Positions 24,801-36,447 of a DNA stretch of 64,000 bases are shown piece after piece. The position numbers and the translations under genes were made by a program. Position 1 is the stretch's first letter. Every line of letters begins with the position of its first letter. The notes beneath the pieces were generated by a model. It was not told the origin of the DNA and ran no database searches. It saw only the letters and a program-made list of their open reading frames with translations. The stretch covers positions 6,289,001 to 6,353,000 of the forward strand of contig CM028917.1 in NCBI GenBank assembly GCA_016801845.1, given 5' to 3'. Source of the DNA: Polydactylus sextarius (lineage: Eukaryota; Chordata; Actinopteri; Polynemidae).

Positions 24801-27800
24801 GATTAACTATAACTAGTCTGCTTGGGGGAATACTGGTTTATGAAATTCATAATTTATCATCAGGGAAGTAGCAGAATCATACGCCAAACTCTACTCATTC
24901 TGTGTACTAATACTTCATTCTGTGTATTTCTCAAAAAGTTGAACTTTTCCTTTACAAAGCTGCTGCTACCTAAAACTAAAACACAAAGACGTGACTGTTT
25001 GTCTTTCCTGACCCGGACAAGTCACACACAGTTTCTCAACATGTAATTACAGCAGACTCCCCCCAATCCAACCCCTCCTCATCTTGGCTGTTATTCAGCT
25101 GTCTTCTCCTTATGTCGCCTTCGTGTCCTCTCTTCCTTGTCGTCATTCTCTCTTCTCTCTCCTTTCTATTTTCCTCCTGGGAGATGAAACAAGGATCTGT
25201 GTGAATGTGTGAGAGAACTAATGAGATGGACAAAGAGACAGGGAATGAAGGTGTCTCAAAGAAAATGGAGAGACGGAGGGGGCGATCATGTGACAGGTTT
25301 CAGTTCCTCACACGGTCGTCCTGTTCTGCTCCTTATTGTTTTGTTTTGGTTTTTTTTTTCTCACCACTGGAGCATCTCCTTCAAATTTGTCCTTTTCTGT
25401 CACTTCTGCTTTAAAATCAGAACAGTATTTCCAGCCTGTATGTACAGTGTACAGTAACAGTTTGACTAATTAGAGCCGGCTGTGTATTTGCAACCATTTA
25501 GCCTTTAATTAGCATCTTTAGTTTCAGATAATGAGTGCAGCACTTCAGTGTGTAGCTACCAGTCCTCTCTCCTCATCTCTGCCCCGTTCATCAGTGAACT
25601 CTGAGCAGGATGGGAGTGGACGGGACTTCCTGGTAGACGGGGAGACGCCCCTATTCACCAGTAATAGGATTTTCCAAAGCACCAGACTGATGGTGTACAA
25701 CACTGATTCTGTTGTATCTGTGTCTCGTCTTCTTGTCTAACACTAAGCAAGAAAGCGGATGAAAATCATTTGTCCAATTCTTGGATTCTGTTAAAGGTGA
25801 CAGAATGGTTGAATGGGATTTTGATCATTGTTCATTGATGTGACATATACATAATAAAATGTTGGTTGGATGTGTAACGCCTCAGAAGCTTCATAAAAAC
25901 GTCTCTCAGAAAAATATTTTAGGGTGGGGGTTTTAAACACATGGTTTTGCACCTATTTGGTATCTTTTCTGGCTTAACTGGTGACGTCATTATGAAATAC
26001 AAGCACTTGACACCGATTGGCTCCTTCACTGCCTCTCAAATGAATGTAACTTCGCCAGCTTCTGAAAACAGACAGACCATCTTTTTACAGCTAATTGCCT
26101 TTAAAGGGGAGGGAATGGAATCAGAGTGGGGGGGCAGTGAGATTGTCACAAGCAACCATTTTTAAATTGAACCATTTTATAGGGACATTTCTAAAAGAGG
26201 ATTTTCTATGAAATGGAGATGTTCAGAATTTTCTAGCAATGTGGGTGGACGACGAGCTAAAAAACTGTTTTTGATTCTTTGTCACCTTTAAATGAAAAAA
26301 CCTGCAGTAATGTCCTCTCTCAAAGCACCACCTTGAACAATAGCTGATGTAAAAATCTCAAGGACGAAACTTTTCGAGTGAGATTCTTTTCACTGTGCAG
26401 AAAGGAGCTGTGCGGATGTAGATGAATGGATGTAGTCTAACAAAAGGTAAAAGTGTCATCCTGTGTTATTTCAGTATAATAGCCACATCGCAGATTAGTG
26501 TTTATCTCAGCAAACCCATTGGTGTATATGTGCCTTCAAAAGCTAATACATGAATGATCTATGTGTCTGTTGCGTTGTGTTGTGTCCCACTGGGATGGTA
26601 TTTGCTGTTTCAGCAGGGTCTCCGGGTGCCGTGGCGTCCAGAGAGCGCTATCATGGAAAATTCCATAGGATGCAAGTCTAGTGATGTATGAGAGAGAAAG
26701 AGGAGAGTAACAATGAGTTTAGCTCTTGTTTGTGTCTCTGTGTTTATGTAGAAGGACATGAAAAGAAATGAAACCCACTAACTTGTGGTTGTAAAAGCCC
26801 CGGCCACTTTTATAAATACTTTGACTTAGATACTCGCACAGTTTGAGCCTGATTTAACTATTTTAATTTAGCGATACTGAATCTTCTCGTCTACCTGTCT
26901 GTGCTTTCCGATAGATAACCGTCTGCGCAAAACATATTATCAAGATTCCCGTCATAACTGCTGTTTATATATAAGGAGGAAGTGGCACAACTAAGTGGTT
27001 TAGCGTTAAATCATACACTTCTGTTGAAATTGCATAATATTCCGGCTTTTGATTTTATCAAAGCTGCTCTGTATATAAGTGTATGTGTTTGTATATGTGT
27101 TGAAATGGTGGGCAGACGAAGCGGATAACGTTTCCTCTTCCATGTTTCCCAGGAGGGAAATCAGGCAGCAGCTCTCACGTCAACAGGGCAATTGTGGTTT
27201 GAAATCTTTGCCTGTGACTTTCCTAAACAGGCTGGTGTGTGTGTGTATGTTTACATGTGGGAAAATTGCTCTGTATTTGTATAAATGTTTATGTACAGAC
27301 AAATTTTAGGTGACCGCTGCAACAAACACACACACACACGTGTCTGTTATCACATTTGACTCAGTTTCAGTGCTTCTGTCTTTATCTACAACTTCTTTCT
27401 GTTGCTCTTGTAACTTTGTGTTCGTCCACAGTGACTCAGCTAGTCTTATTATTGGTCTGCATCTTCATGTGTACTTTTTTAACACGTTTTGTTACAAGTC
27501 ACTACCTGTCATTCCTGCCTCTATTCTTCATGCTACAGCAGGTGTTTCAGCAAAAATGTTGACCACTGTCAAGTTGTCAGCCATGTTGCGGCAAGGAATT
27601 TCAGGCAATGCAGTGACCCGTTAACCTAAAGCTTTTGAAATAATCTTTCTAGACATAACAAACCATGTGCAAACGCAACAGAGATGCGGAAGGATTCTTT
27701 TTTTTAAGATCTGTTCTCATGTTTTTATTTATTTTTTGGACAACGTAGTCAACACTACAGTAAGAATTACTACCCTGTAGTTGTATGACATTGCCAACCA

Positions 27801-27829
27801 GTCCAGCTGCAGGTGATTAGTGCTCGAAT

Positions 27830-28150
27830 TCATGAGTTCACAGCCAAAAACATGTTGTGTAGAGTGACAGCGAAGTTTGACCTGTGGTTGCCAAAATATA
27901 ATCAGTTCATTCTTGAGTGTAAATGAAAGTTTCTGCCAAATTTGCAGCGATTGCATTCTTGAACTCTTATGCCCATGAGTCTAAAGAAATGTGTTTTGTG
28001 AGGTCACACTGACCTTCACCTTCGAGCTTTGGCCGTCAATGTGTCATTAGTTCATCCTTGAGTCTGAGTCAAATTTGAGCCAAATTTGAAGACATTTCTT
28101 CAAAGAGGTCTCGAGATATCACGGTCACATTGCTGAGATATGCTCTGTGA
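27830..28150 (-). repeat. Dispersed repeat family X, decayed copy (inverted)
   Basis: In the reverse sense it reads TTGTGAGGTCACACTGACCTTC, TTAGTTCATCCTTGAGTCTG and CAAATTTGA. It spans two internal repeats of the same block. Confidence 0.6.
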
Positions 28151-29499
28151 GGTATCCATGGCCTTTACTGAAATGTAATCGGCTAATTAGCAAAATTAAC
28201 AAATGTTATCAGACAAAGACGGTGAACTTGGGACATTCTGTGCTGTAAACATCAGAGGATTGGCATCATGAACATCAGAGCATGCTGAAGTTAGCATTTA
28301 GCTCAAAGTAGGTGTTGTAGATTGGATTGTGATTTTTATTGATAAACCTGAAAGCACTATTGCCTGGTTCTCTGTTCAAGTAATATTTAACATCTTCCTG
28401 AACAACACTGAAGTGGAAATACAGAGTGTGGAAAACAACCTCTACTTCACAGCTCCCTTAAGTTAAGCCCCGTGACCCCTCCCTCCTCCCCTGTTGTAAA
28501 AAAGTCACATTTTCCTCCACGTTGAGGAAAAACTCCGCTAATACAAACATGATATTGTAATAATAATGATAATAATAAAACTGCAGTTATTAACAAAGCT
28601 CCCTGGCTTCTGTAGCTTCTATCACCACTGACAAAACAGGTGGGATGAGGAGTGTCTGGAAACTCTGATGAGGAGTAGGATTGTTCCATTATTCCAGGCC
28701 AGTTGGTGGATTTTGAAAGCTAGAATTCAACAGCTGTCTCAGTATTTTATTAAATGATTTGTATTAATCAGCAACTCGATCAACCGAGATCAGATACTTT
28801 ATGGCTGTATTGTGATGTAGGAAAACAGAAAGTTGAATTATTGTTCCCTGAAGTCTGTTTTCTTTGTGTGTGTGTGTGTAATAATTTAGTCTTGGATCAG
28901 TTTCTCATATTCTTAACAGCTGTTGCCTCCATTTTATTAGCCGACGGTCAAGAGTTTAAACGAATTAGTCAGTTGAGAGGAATTTGAACTATTTTTAGCA
29001 AAACATAGCTTGTTCCAGCTGTTCAGATGTGTAGACGACATGCTTTTACTTTTCTTGAACAATGCTGAAATGAATATTTGTTAACACAGTTGCCTCACAG
29101 AAACGGGAAGTTGTTGTGGGCATTATTTACGCATAAATGAACAGTTAGCGAGCTGTGATTCTATTCAGCTGCAAAGCGTGGAGTTCTTTTCAGAAATTCT
29201 CTTTCATATATCTTTATTCTTTGTGTTCTGTAGAGCACTTTTTTGCTTGATGAATTGTTATAGTCATTTTTTTTTCATTTCATTTTATTATGCTGGATAC
29301 AAAAAGTCTTTGACTTTCCACCAGAAGCTTTTATGCAGACTTTTGCAGACGACAACAGAGTATCGCGTTAATCAACAATAAGGTTGTTTGCCCATAGATA
29401 CCAGGTGGAGCACCTGTCAGCCTGATGCATTCATAGTTTTGCCTTTAAAACTGAAAAGACCAAAGAGATGATTGTTAAATCTACCCTCTACTCCAGCCT

Positions 29500-29880
29500 G
29501 AACCATCTCCCACAAAGGCTCCATTGGAAGCTTCCTCACCTGCTGCATCAGCCCCAACAGCGGATGAAAGGATAGTAAGAACTGCTGTAAAGATCATTGG
29601 TGTTTTCCTGCCGTCCCTGTTGGACAGTTACCATCAAAGACTTCATCTGCACAGCCTCCAGCATAATCAGTGACCCGCTCCACAGCCTGTTTTACTTCAC
29701 GCATTCTGTCAGGAGATAAGATGAGCATCTACAGTTGAACCACAAGGCTGATGAACAGTTTTTCCTCAGGCAGACAGACTTTAAACTGCCTTCATATGCA
29801 TCCAACCCACCTCTACACACTTATTCACACACATGTAGGGCTGTTGGTGGACTGTAAATGCAATATACACTGTTTTTGTA
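29500..29880 (+). mobile_element. 5'-truncated LINE, end of ORF2
   Basis: Translation from about 29569 gives RIVRTAVKIIGVFLPSLLDS, the conserved wording at the C-terminal end of L2/CR1-type reverse-transcriptase proteins. After frameshifts it is followed by TTRL-NSFF-like remnants. It is dead and truncated. Confidence 0.65.
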
Positions 29881-32800
29881 GGGTATAATTTGCAAGAAAC
29901 ATAATGATTTTGAGTTGTTTGTCTGTACGTCCGAAATATTTTGAAATTTGGCACAAACATTCAGTTGGATTTGAGCATGACCTGTTTTAATTTTTGTGGC
30001 CAAATGTCAACATCACTGTGAACTCATAGAGCACAATTTTTGTCTTCTATGTGAATGAAATATATCAGGAATGCCGTAAGGGAATCGTCACCTTTTACCA
30101 TCTAAGTTTTAGTCAGTAATTATAGTTGTATGTATGAACAAACATTAAAAAATGACCAAAAAAATAATGGAAATTTTGAAATCTTTCAGCCTGAGGGTCC
30201 CAGCCCAGCCCAAAATATCATACGTTTTCAGCAAAATCAATTATTATTGATTACCTCCCTCTGGTCTTCTGGGTTTTTATTATAACAAGTTTCTGAGAAG
30301 CATTCACAATTCATGAGCATAAAATGTTTCCTTGGGTTCAGTAAAATGTTTAAAGTGATATGTTGCCAACCTAAAAGCCTTTATAGTTTCCACTCTGGGG
30401 TGAAACTGAAAGGTGTTGCTGTATACTTGGGAATGTAGTCATCAGGAATGTAAAGTACAGAAGCAAGCGGTATGAGATTAGTACTGCCCCTTTAAAGCAG
30501 CATGAAGTGAAGAGAGGGACTTGACAGGCTATATATGTACTCACCTTATCATGTTTTCCGAGCCTCCCTCAGGCATTATCTAATGCTTATCTGCCACTTT
30601 TCTCTTTCATTCTTCCCTCCCCCCAACACTCCTTGGAAAGACTCTTTTTCCTTTCCTGTTGTTGTTCTCGAGCAGCGTCTCTGTCGCTCCACGCCTCTTA
30701 ATGATTTGTGTTCACTTTTTTTTTTATTCAGATCTATTCAGTTCACTTTAACCACGTTAATCTTGATTGTGTTTCATTTGATTCACACCTCCAATATTAG
30801 GTGAGCTGCTTTCGCCACAGTGTAAATAAACGATCGAACAGCATATGTGCGGTGTGTGTTTGGATCGTTAGTCATGACCCTGGCTTCGTCCTGCAGTGGG
30901 AAGTATGTTGTCCAGAGAAGCAGTGATTACATTAACCTCACATCTATTGAGTTAAGCTGGATCAGACGTGGTGCTCTCTCTCTGCTCTGTGCTTCCATAC
31001 TGTGCTATCACTGAGTGTAGCTGTATGGATGTTAAACAAGCTACTGTGTGCTCAGCAAATAATCCTGGATAAATGTATGTTTAGCTTAAAAAAAAAAAAA
31101 AAACAAGACAAAAGAGCTGCTCAGAGCAGTGGTTTATGTTACTGTCCTATCATCCAACAGCTGTGTTTCTGGTTTGTCTAGACACATTTGTAGTGAAAAT
31201 ATTGATGCTTGTTTCGCTCATTTCTGTCAAATCATTCATCCTTGTTCACTAAAAGAAACAAAAAAATAAACAAACAAAAAACAGTTTCCACAGATCATCT
31301 GCCACATTAAACACAAAGCTTTGATCCAGCTTTGTTCATCTATCTCCCTATCGCCTGACAGCTACAGGAAGTATTATCACATGTGTTTAGCTTCATACAG
31401 AAGCTAAAGGTTCAATCTTGCATTACTCACTTGACTTTCTCTGCTCAACTGTTTTTGGAGCATTTCACAGTCTGCAAATATTCACCTCAAACAGCCAGTG
31501 GGACCGTTTCCTCCAGAAAGCCAGCTGTGCTACGATAAACACAACTCATAGCTAGCCCCCCTTTTTGGCCCCATCTCTATAAAGTACTGATGTTGAATTG
31601 TATAACTCTGTGTGCCCACAGACAAGCATGATCCTCTACTTCTACTCTGCTCGTCTCCTTCTGATTGTGCAGCGCTGTGGAGAGAAAGTTGAAATATCTG
31701 AAAATTCTAAGCTGTTAGTGTCTTTATTATCTTGAAAAATTGTTGTATTTGGTTGTATTTGGTTGTTGTATTTGGTCATAATCCAAAAAGTTGAACATCA
31801 AATATTAACCCGATGATGAAGCCATATAAAATGTTAAGGGTTCAGCAGAGGAATCATCACATTCTGCACAAGTGTCATGGTAACATGCAGTAGTGGTAGG
31901 AGGCGATGAGCAAAAAACATTATGCAACTAGTAGCTGTCGAGATATTTGAGCCAGATTGGTGGACTGATTGATAAACTGACTAAACCTGCTATATTCACT
32001 GCTAAAAATGCTAAAGCTATGACTTAATTTTACATTTCCTGTAGTGATTTTTTTAAAGCTGCATTAATTGTGTTTTGACCACTAGGGGGCAGCAGAAAAG
32101 ACTGAAAACATTCATCCCTCTGGTAGTTTTTGACTTTTTTTGTTGGAATAAACAAATCAATGGGAATTCTGCCACAATTTCCTGTGTGTTCATCATTCAT
32201 CATCGTTCATCATTATTAATTTAACAACACTGATTGGTGCAACTATAATTTTTTTTTCTTTTTTTGCACTTATATTAGCTACAATGAGTTGATTTGGACA
32301 CTGACAAATTTTCTGTCATTATATATTCATTTATAATCACAATCCATTACCTGTTAGTAAAAATCATGGTTTTAACCAGGAAAACTTCTAGAAAAATGTC
32401 CTCTCCTTACTCTGTCACCAGGCAGAGACATACTGTGAAATAGTTGCGTGAGTCCCAGAGCACAGTGACCTCCTCCTGGTGCTTCAGTCGTTGTTTCTTT
32501 TTTATTATATTTGTCCAAACCCCCTCCCATCCATCCATCCACCCACCTCCACCACCCTTTTTTTCTCCATTGCTGTCTTTTCACTGTCGCAGTAATGGAA
32601 CAGATGAATCAATGGAGGTTTTCTTTTCTGCCTGCCCCTAATTGGTCGATGATGTAATGACTGATGTAAGTCCTGTGGCGAGGTGAATGAGGTGGCTGTT
32701 CTCCTTCACCGTCTTGGTCAGGTTGCAGCGGTACGGGCCTGTCCACAAATTGTTGTTTCCATGGTAATGAAAGTCCTGAGTGCGCCACTAGCAGGTCACT

Positions 32801-32933
32801 CATTCAGTGTTTTTATGTGTGCGCGCGTGTGTGTGTGTTGTGCATCAGGACTGAGGTAGGGATGCGGGGGGAAAAAAAAAAGATGTTTTAATTTACCTCA
32901 AAGACTTAATATCTCTTCTCTTGTCCTCCTCAG

Positions 32934-33116
32934 GTGTTTTACAACCTCTGCTGAGTCACACCTCCATCCTTCCTTCCTCCCTTTTTATTCCTCTCCACAT
33001 TTTTTCTGACTCCGCTTCCTCCAAGATGTCCTCCCAGGCTACACCCATCCAGGAGTCGAGACCGGTGACCCCTCCGCTGCGTTCAGCAGGATCCCCACGC
33101 TCTCCACAGTCATCAG
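32934..33116 (+). CDS. carhsp1: carhsp1 exon 2 (5' UTR then start codon)
   Basis: The acceptor ctcctcag is at 32926-32933. The first ATG that opens the conserved frame is at 33026. The frame is also open upstream to 32921, but that part is not conserved protein. The donor follows TCATCAG at 33117, and the exon ends in phase 1. Confidence 0.82.
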
Positions 33117-33856
33117 GTTAAACGAAAAAAAGAAGACAGATCAGCTTGTCCTGTTGTATGAGTTCACTCAGACTTAAAGATGAACTGATTACATTTTATG
33201 ATCAAAGGTCAAACATTCAACTTGCTGTGGCCCGTAATTTAAGAATTTACACACCAAATATCTACAGCTATACAGGCTGGTGGAGACACACAACCACGAG
33301 GCCGTAATTCTAGTTTAGCTACTTTAAGATTGTTCACAAAACATAGAGCAGTGTATCATCATCAGCACTGAACTGATTGTGCACGTGAGGATCACTTTAC
33401 CACTAAGCCTATGACAGCAGTATTGTGTATAGATCTATAGTTTCAAGTTGGAACATGGTGTTTGAAAGATGTGGTTTAAATGGAAAATAAGATGAAGAAT
33501 TAGTATTAATGTTTGGATAAGACTGTCTGCACTATATCACGGTCAGCATTGGGAAATAGCTACAATAAGCAGTGTAATACATGATGTTTTGTGGTATTAA
33601 AGGAATTCTTTTATTAAGAAATGTAAACATGTATGTATTTTATGGACTAAAAGTGATGCTGTGTGATGAGTTTCAGGTATAATATAAAACCAACACTGTC
33701 TCACTGATCATGATGTAACTCTTTTTTCTTTTTGTTCCCTCAGAATCCCTGCGGCCTCCGGCCTGCAGACACAGAGACCGTTCGCCTTCCCCTATGAGAG
33801 GCTACCTCATCCCCAGCCCGCTGCCCACACGCAGAAACAGGACCTGCTCAGCGTGA

Positions 33857-33891
<35 letters not shown>

Positions 33892-35480
33892 CTACAGAAT
33901 GTCATAGTCACAAGCAGTGAAGGTGACAATTCTGAGTCAAAACAAAGGTGGCAACCTTTGCACATCGTCCTCTGTGGTGAAAGAGCAGCTCGGAGTAATC
34001 AGAGGACTCATGTTTTTTTAGGACTTTATCTTCAGTCACTACATTTAATCTGTCATTGTCCGTGCACTTGAAAGAAAAGTGCAGCTGCAACTCAAATCCT
34101 GCTTCTGACGTCAAGGCTGACACATTTTCACCAAAACTCATTATTAACCTCTTTTCATTTTCATTTGCTCTTGTTTTTTTTTTTTTTTTTTTTTTTTTAG
34201 TTGTCACAGGCTGAGTCAGCCTTTACTGCATACCGTTCAAACTGCACACATGGGATTCATAGGAAGTCATGCGAGCATGTATTGGATGTAATCGCAGACA
34301 AAGACAAAAGCCTGTTCGCCTGCATTCCCATCATATCGCTCATTATTACATACAGTTAGTGTTGCAGTTTTTAATAAATAAACAAAAAGAAAGCAACAAT
34401 TAGATTTGGTGGAGACCAAAACAGAGCTTAAAGGAGCATGAATGGTTTCGTTTGTGTTTCAAAGTTTAATTTATTGACTCATTCAACATTCATTCATCAC
34501 CTTCCGCCTCCTTCCTGTCTCTTCTCTCTCTTCCATAAACAGGACAGCTCGTGCAGCCGAGGGTCCGGTGTATAGCGGCGTGTGTAAATACTTTTCTCGC
34601 TCCAAAGGCCACGGCTTCATCACGCCATCGGACGGGGGCAACGACATCTTTGTCCACATCTCAGAGTAAGTGTGCGTGCGTCTGCTTGAGCCTTATCTGC
34701 CTGGATTAAAGGTTTGGATATAGGTCGGTGTTTTTACAGCCTGAGCAGCGCGTGCTGGATGTGATGTTGTGTTCTTCTATTGCCTGTCCTTATGAGAACC
34801 ACAGGTCATAGTGAGTACTGACAGAGGAGGATGGTATTTGAAATAAAATGGTTATATTTTAACTTTTATTTGTTCTTATGGCTTTGTCAGTGTATGTGTA
34901 AATGATGAGAAAAGACAGGAAATAACAGTTTAAGGTCAATGTGGTGTGATATAAAGACCACCCTTCGAGTAAATCACTATGAATTTGCCAGAAACATTCA
35001 CTTAGACTCACAAATAAGTTATTCTGAATAGATTGAGGTGTTTATACAACATGTTTCGGCCATTTGAGCGCAAATTATCTGGGACCAAGACTTGTTGGTG
35101 GAGGCACACAACCACAATGGTCATTCCAGTTTCTTATTGTTTGTGATGAGTGATGCGTGTGAGGGGGGTGCTCTGTTTATGAGTTGAGACACACACTCAC
35201 GCAAAAGGACAAATCCAGAGATTCACTCCCTCGGTGCACAAAGCGACAAAGCAGAGGCATTTTATTGCATCCTGTTTCCGTGCATACATTCTGCTGCTGC
35301 ATTTTATGTGTATGTAGGAGTTACAGGCGTTTGTGTGTGTGCGTACGTGTGTGTTAATACGCTACTGACGTCTATGTGTTTTATTCATGTGGGTGACAAC
35401 AAAGGTGCCATGGTGAAGGTCATCAGATATTGTGTTTTCCTCCTACGCTAGTCCTGCACCTACTACCATCACTCTGTCTA

Positions 35481-35528
<48 letters not shown>

Positions 35529-36447
35529 AAACACAGTTGTGGAGTATTTATCATTCATCTTAAAGGGTTATAGTGTGTCACTAATACTGAAATCGCTAAA
35601 AGGAGTTGTTTGATTGTGTAAACAATAAGTTTTTCATACCAGTAGTTTACACTTTGTTTGATTAAGTCACATGACTATGACCTGGTGACTAGTGGACACT
35701 GTAAAATACTGCTACCAGTAGGACAGAGTGTTGCTGCTGCTGATTTCTTAAATCAATCTGAATCTGATTAACAAGGTCCTGATTCAGTTCAATTCATCAT
35801 TCAATTCACAATTTGATAAATGATTTGATTTAATTTAAGATTTGATCCGATTTAATATAAATTCACTTAGAGATTTTTAAAGTCAGTTTGTTCAGCATTG
35901 AATTTATAAGCTGAACAATGGGTAATATCCGGTTAAATGTTTTCAGAGTATTTTACCTCTAGTTGCACATCGCATAAATGACTTTGCTTCCCTATCTTCA
36001 TACTTTTGAGATCCATAATGCTGCCGGACATCTGTCTTTAGTCCTGACAGGATCATGCACCTAAACCTGTTTGCACCTAAACAACGAAAATGATACAGAG
36101 AAGACAACCTTTACTGAAAAAGGTTCGGTTTATTTCTTTAGGTCTGTTGCCACAGAAATAAAACGGTGCATTTCTTTTCAACTTATACTGTTTTTTAGCT
36201 ACAAATGTGTGCTTGTAAGGTGAGGATTAAGAGTATTTTGTTCCGTTTTATCATTTTAAATCCTCTTCTCTCTCTATCCTCCAGCATCGAGGGCGAGTAT
36301 GTGCCGGTGGAAGGCGACGAGATGAGCTACAAGATCTGCTCCATCCCTCCTAAACATGAGAAGATACAGGCGGTGGAGGTGACCATAACCCATCTGAACC
36401 CGGGAACCAAACACGAGACCTGGTCCGGACACATCGTCAGCAGTTGA
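33026..36447 (+). CDS. carhsp1: Calcium-regulated heat-stable protein 1 (CARHSP1/CRHSP-24), four coding exons, 161 residues
   Basis: Exons 33026-33116, 33744-33852, 34543-34665 and 36285-36447 join to 486 nt with consistent phases and GT-AG borders. The product has a proline/serine-rich N terminus and a single cold-shock domain at about residues 75-145. The nucleic-acid-binding motifs are KGHGFI (88-93) and DIFVHI (101-106). The C terminus, GTKHETWSGHIVSS, closely matches human CARHSP1. The phosphosites known in the mammalian protein (Ser30, 32, 41, 52) have counterparts at Ser44, 46, 55 and 66. The family binds RNA (for example TNF mRNA), is cytosolic, and is dephosphorylated by calcineurin. 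The paralogue CSDC2 is a poorer match, because it lacks this C-terminal wording. The extra N-terminal residues relative to the human protein (147 aa) lie before the RDRSPSP block. Confidence 0.95.
33165..33315 (+). repeat. Dispersed repeat family X, short copy in carhsp1 intron 2
   Basis: Contains GATGAACTGATTACATTTTA and GATCAAAGGTCAAA, and ends in the family's terminal wording GGTGGAGACACACAACCACG then CCGTAATTCTAGTTT. Confidence 0.65.
33744..33852 (+). CDS. carhsp1: carhsp1 exon 3 (phosphorylated linker)
   Basis: The exon encodes RDRSPSPMRGYLIPSPLPT and RNRTCS, the conserved phosphoserine region. The donor gtgagg is followed directly by an (AC)n tract at about 33858-33888. Confidence 0.92.
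33858..33888 (+). repeat. (AC)n tract beside carhsp1 exon 3 donor
   Basis: A pure AC run beginning about six bases after the GT donor. Confidence 0.95.
34543..34665 (+). CDS. carhsp1: carhsp1 exon 4 (cold-shock domain, first half)
   Basis: The exon encodes GPVYSGVCKYFSRSKGHGFI and DIFVHIS, which hold both RNA-binding motifs. It is bounded by acceptor aaacag and donor gtaagt. Confidence 0.95.
34920..35135 (+). repeat. Dispersed repeat family X, copy in carhsp1 intron 4
   Basis: Contains CATTCACTTAGACTCACAAA and ends GGTGGAGGCACACAACCACA, the family's terminal wording. Confidence 0.6.
35482..35527 (+). repeat. (TG)n microsatellite
   Basis: A pure TG run in carhsp1 intron 4. Confidence 0.95.
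36285..36447 (+). CDS. carhsp1: carhsp1 exon 5 (end of cold-shock domain, stop)
   Basis: The exon encodes DIEGEYVPVEGDEMSYKICS through to HETWSGHIVSS and a TGA at 36445-36447. The 3' UTR follows. A possible ATTAAA lies near 37157, and AATAAA motifs near 38.16 and 38.49 kb are alternatives. Confidence 0.95.

Larger units (their letters stand above)
12454..32933 (+). other. carhsp1: Large putative first intron of carhsp1 (20.5 kb)
   Basis: No coding exon could be supported in this stretch. It holds scattered microsatellites, a Tc1 remnant (about 14.0-14.34 kb), a LINE 3' end (about 29.5-29.9 kb), decayed copies of a dispersed repeat (24.48-24.80, 27.83-28.15 kb and weaker ones) and many homopolymer runs. 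The remainder shows nothing I recognise. Its status as an intron depends on the exon 1 assignment. Confidence 0.45.

Noticed and set aside
27079..27624. Two adjacent plus-strand frames of 76 and 104 residues
   Set aside because: No recognisable domains, low-complexity composition and no splice context. They look like chance frames.
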